Shown here one piece after another: positions 61,001 to 64,000 of a stretch of DNA of 64,000 bases (position 1 is the stretch's first letter; each line of letters begins with the position of its first letter). The translations under genes were made by a program, and so were the position numbers. Location of the stretch: positions 930,001 to 994,000 of the forward strand of contig CAUJRU010000139.1 in assembly GCA_963277665.1 (NCBI GenBank), read 5' to 3'. The notes under the pieces are model-generated. The model ran no database searches and had not been told where the DNA came from. It saw nothing but the letters and a program-made list of their open reading frames with translations. The DNA comes from Viscum album (taxonomy: Eukaryota; Streptophyta; Magnoliopsida; Santalales; Viscaceae).

Positions 61001-61864
61001 ACGGACCCAAGGATCGAATACTGTTGTTTTACAATATTTATTCACCATACTAAGGTATATTCACATATATGTATATGTGTATAGGTATGGGACTATACAT
61101 ATATGTGTATATAAATATAAATACACTTGATAGAACCTTGTCCAGTTGACCGAGATCATGGACCCGGGGTTTGACTGTGGTTTCATGTTATATGATTTAT
61201 TTACCTTTTTAGTTGTGTCTCGACTAGTATGAAAATATTTCATGAGAATGCATGGAATCATTTATAGGTTCATCTTTGGGGTGTCCTAATGAGATTATTT
61301 TTGAACCTTGTATGTGCACCTCGGTGTGTGTACATACCTTATGTATTCTTTTCAAGTTGATCACAGATGCATGGTGGATATGGATGAGGCCCAGAGTTTC
61401 ATGATCAAGTGGATCCACTCATGTGGGTTCTTCTGATCAATATGGTGTAGTTTGATAGTTTCTGGAGACTTAGAATGCGGTATGTCTTAGTGTTAGTAGT
61501 AGAGCCCTATAATTTTATATCAGTTTCTTTTATATTCTTGTATATTTATGATCATCCTAGTGGGTGAACAATGTTCTATATATGGAATATCTATTTGGGA
61601 TTTTATAGCATTTCATTTATTATTAAATCATGTTTTATTTTTATTATTTATTACTTGTGCACTTTCTTTATAGACTGTTGTGTATGAGACTTAGATATTT
61701 ATGTTATTTTATTACTCTAATATGAGGGAATATTCTCTTAATTTACACACCCTAGGGCCTCACTTCTAGTTGGCTATCAATGGCGTACAGGGAAGTGTGC
61801 TTGAGGTCTCAGGGTGAACTACCTTGGAGCAATGGATTAGTGGAATTTGGTTCAGGATGTTACA
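58040..61864 (+). repeat. 5' LTR of a third LTR retrotransposon
   Basis: The right boundary is firm: AGGATGTTACA at 61854-61864 followed by an exact PBS. The left boundary is a guess; TGTTGGTCCTAG at 58039 is the first TG after the LINE fragment. The length of about 3.8 kb would suit a Tekay-type LTR. It contains ACAC/GTGT-rich stretches near 58780-59000, a 40-bp tandem array (59458-59850) and a (TA/TG) microsatellite near 61060-61120. Small open frames inside show no domains. Confidence 0.55.
59458..59850. repeat. 40-bp tandem repeat array in the LTR
   Basis: About ten units begin near 59458, 59498, 59538, 59578, 59618, 59661, 59701, 59741, 59781 and 59821. The consensus is roughly GAGGATCCCATGTAGGATTC followed by CTTTAT and a T-rich half. 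Units differ at many positions but keep the 40-41 base period. Confidence 0.75.
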
Positions 61865-64000
61865 AAGTGGTATCAGAGCTGTTCCTTTTCTTGGATTTAC
61901 TATTTGGGGATATGGTAGATAGGAGTATTAGAAATGTGTTAGAACCTATGATGGATATCATACTGGTGCGTCAAGAACACTTGTTTCGATAAGAAGTTTA
62001 GGTTTACTGGGGTATGGGATTATTATTCTGATCTACGATGTTACAATTTTATTTGATTTTAGCTTCGAGTGATGAACATGTTTTATGGATGTCATGATTT
62101 ATTATGGATTTATGGATCATGGTCTATTATCAAGAGTCCAAGGATGGATTTTGACTCTTATTCAGAAAATGAAATTGGTGTCTCGTACATCATATTTGAC
62201 ACATAGGATTCACATCATATAGGCCTTCTAGTGTGTGTTTTTTAATGAAGATAAAGACAAATTATTTAAAGTGTCAGTAATAATACATACAGTGTTTTCC
62301 TGTATGGATTGGAATGAAATTTTACTCAATTGAGCCTACTTGCATATATATTTCCTTCTAATGGAAGGTAATGTGGATCTACATTGAGGCGTTTTTTTGT
62401 GAGGTTAATCACTCATTCCTTGTACATAGGAGGTGAGGTGAACCTAGTTGGTTGATAGAGAACACATTCCCATGTGTTAAACCCCTCAGTTTTGGTTATC
62501 TAGGTAGGTTGCTGAGTTTGATATCGATAGGTACCTCTTATTTTTTCATGAACTAGATCTCCAGGGGGTATTACCATATATGTATACCAGGTGAGTGTCA
62601 GTTCAGTCTCTCTTTTTCATTGGTATTGTTACCTTTAGTGATCAATTCCTTATGAGGATGCTCAGTGAGGATTAGGGACCTTGTATGCCATTTTTTCAAA
62701 TTTGACCCTCATAGTTCACTATGATCTTTACCTTCATTAGAGAGGATTGATCTATAGGGCTAGTTGGGAGACCTAAAGGCCCTTAGTTTTGACTCATACC
62801 CTTGTATGTCAAAATTTTTTTTCTTGAGGAAAACCTACATGAGAGAGGTTCTCCCATGTTTTTAGATGCATTTTTTAGGCAGTGAGATCAGTTATACGCT
62901 CATTTTGAGATCAATGCACGATAGGTGCTCAAGTTTTTTGATATAGGAATATTGATGCCTTTAGCTTTTGACAAGAACCTAGGGTGATTTGGTATCAAGA
63001 TTGGATTCGATGGGCAGGATTTTTTGGGTGCCTATCTAGATAGACCATTGTTTCCACTATCACTAATGTAGTATGACCATGGGTAGATTCTTGTGACTGG
63101 AACGACATTGGGTGACATGCAGTCATGTGATCATTCATGGGATAGGTGAGGTGATAAATTTTGAAGAGGAGTTCCAAGGGAGCTTCTGGATTAATTATTG
63201 TGATGTGTTTCATAGCACAATCAACTTATCCTTGGGTTAAAGGATTCATTGGAGTGTGAGTCGAGTGATAAAGGTATACACTGGTTGTGTGTGGTACCAT
63301 TTAAAAATCATAAATCAGGGAATAGTCATGTGCATGATGAAGACCAATGTTTTGAAGCATTTCCATTGTATTGGTTGCCTAGTATTTGTGGTTAAATGAA
63401 GAATGTAACTTCATGGTAGAGGTGACATCATGGATAAAATGAGTTTCATGAGATGGTTGACCCATGTCTGGACCTGGTTACACTTTTTCAGGAGACATGG
63501 TGTCTGGGGTCATTGAAGGAAATTATAGAATCTTTTCTATGATCATGGATTAGAAGAGATCATTAAACACATTTTGATGGAATATTAGTGTACTACTAGC
63601 TAGATATGATCATGCTCTATCTTGAAATCATATTGAGTATGTTGATAGAGCATGAACTCTACACCAAGATTATTTTTCTTTTAAATTTCTTTCCTGGTTA
63701 AATTGAAACCTATTGAGGTTGTGCTCAAGGAGTGGTATAAGGTAAGCCATATAGTGGGGAGTACACTATTGTCCATTTGAGGATAGTGAACCTTTTTTCA
63801 GTTGAAATTTGGAATTTTCCATTGGTTACTGAGATTAGAGTTTGGTTTTGATATGACGATAAGGGTGTTCCTATGGTGGGGATTACAAAATTAGTCATAG
63901 TTGAACAACTTCCATATAAGGCATGGTTGTTAATGCTATGAGGCTGGTCATTAGACAATCCTGATATATTTTTATGTAGATGCTTAAGATAGGATCATGG
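61865..64000 (+). mobile_element. Start of the internal region of the third LTR element, cut by the window end
   Basis: The element must continue past 64000. I find no convincing gag or pol in these 2.1 kb: the open frames are 60-77 codons, on both strands, without domains. Either the leader is long, the copy is very decayed, or it is a non-coding LARD-type element. Confidence 0.55.
61868..61879 (+). other. Primer binding site, exact initiator-Met type
   Basis: TGGTATCAGAGC, three bases after the LTR end TTACA. This is the standard plant retrotransposon PBS with no mismatch. Confidence 0.88.

Noticed and set aside
61861..61892. tRNA gene at TGGTATCAGAGC
   Set aside because: This is the tRNA-complementary primer site after an LTR, with no cloverleaf around it.

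Overview
The window looks like repeat-rich nuclear DNA from a flowering plant. It is strongly AT-rich and has no intact host gene, no rRNA or tRNA gene, and no bacterial-type operon. Nearly all recognisable coding sequence belongs to transposable elements of plant types: Ty3/gypsy chromoviruses (Tekay/Del-like), a Ty1/copia element, L1-type LINEs with a plant RNase H tail, and a CACTA (En/Spm-like) DNA transposon. I cannot name the species.

Layout. (1) 1-4787: AT-rich spacer without recognisable genes. (2) 4793-16776: complete but heavily decayed Tekay-like element on the + strand, with 3.6-kb LTRs, target duplication ATACT, and gag-pol broken by three frameshifts and nine stop codons. (3) 16782-18844: spacer with a hairpin cluster and a 70-bp tandem repeat, probably partly old LTR sequence. 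(4) 18845-37600: an 18.8-kb CACTA-type unit with ~65-bp imperfect terminal repeats, target duplication GTG and a subterminal hairpin array. It holds no transposase. It contains an L1 LINE on the - strand (20403-26370), a Ty1/copia element on the - strand (26985-~36020) and a DUF4283-type gene fragment on the + strand that the copia insertion appears to split. (5) 37604-38713: an LTR-like end and an AT-rich repeat. (6) 38719-50614: a second, younger copy of the same Tekay family on the - strand, with two 3576-bp LTRs, target duplication AGATA, and one almost open gag-pol frame of 1493 codons interrupted by a single TGA. Its reverse transcriptase active site reads FIDN instead of FIDD. (7) 50620-57032: AT-rich spacer with weak remains (SINE-like, PBS-like and CACTA-like signals, short tandem duplications). 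(8) 57033-~58020: 3' fragment of a second LINE. (9) ~58040-64000: the 5' LTR of a third LTR element, with a 40-bp tandem array, an exact plant-type initiator-Met PBS at 61868, and the start of its internal region, which runs off the window.

How the parts relate. Insertion order can be read from the nesting: an old LTR-like sequence was hit by the CACTA unit, which later received a LINE and a copia element. The two Tekay copies form a ~12-kb inverted pair about 22 kb apart. No gene here is likely to make a full functional protein, but the younger Tekay copy is close. The most unusual points are the CACTA unit with a captured gene fragment lying against its 3' terminal repeat, a 30-nt palindrome-bearing motif occurring twice in every Tekay LTR, conserved splice-like signals in the Tekay leader, and the CpG-type inactivation of the younger copy.
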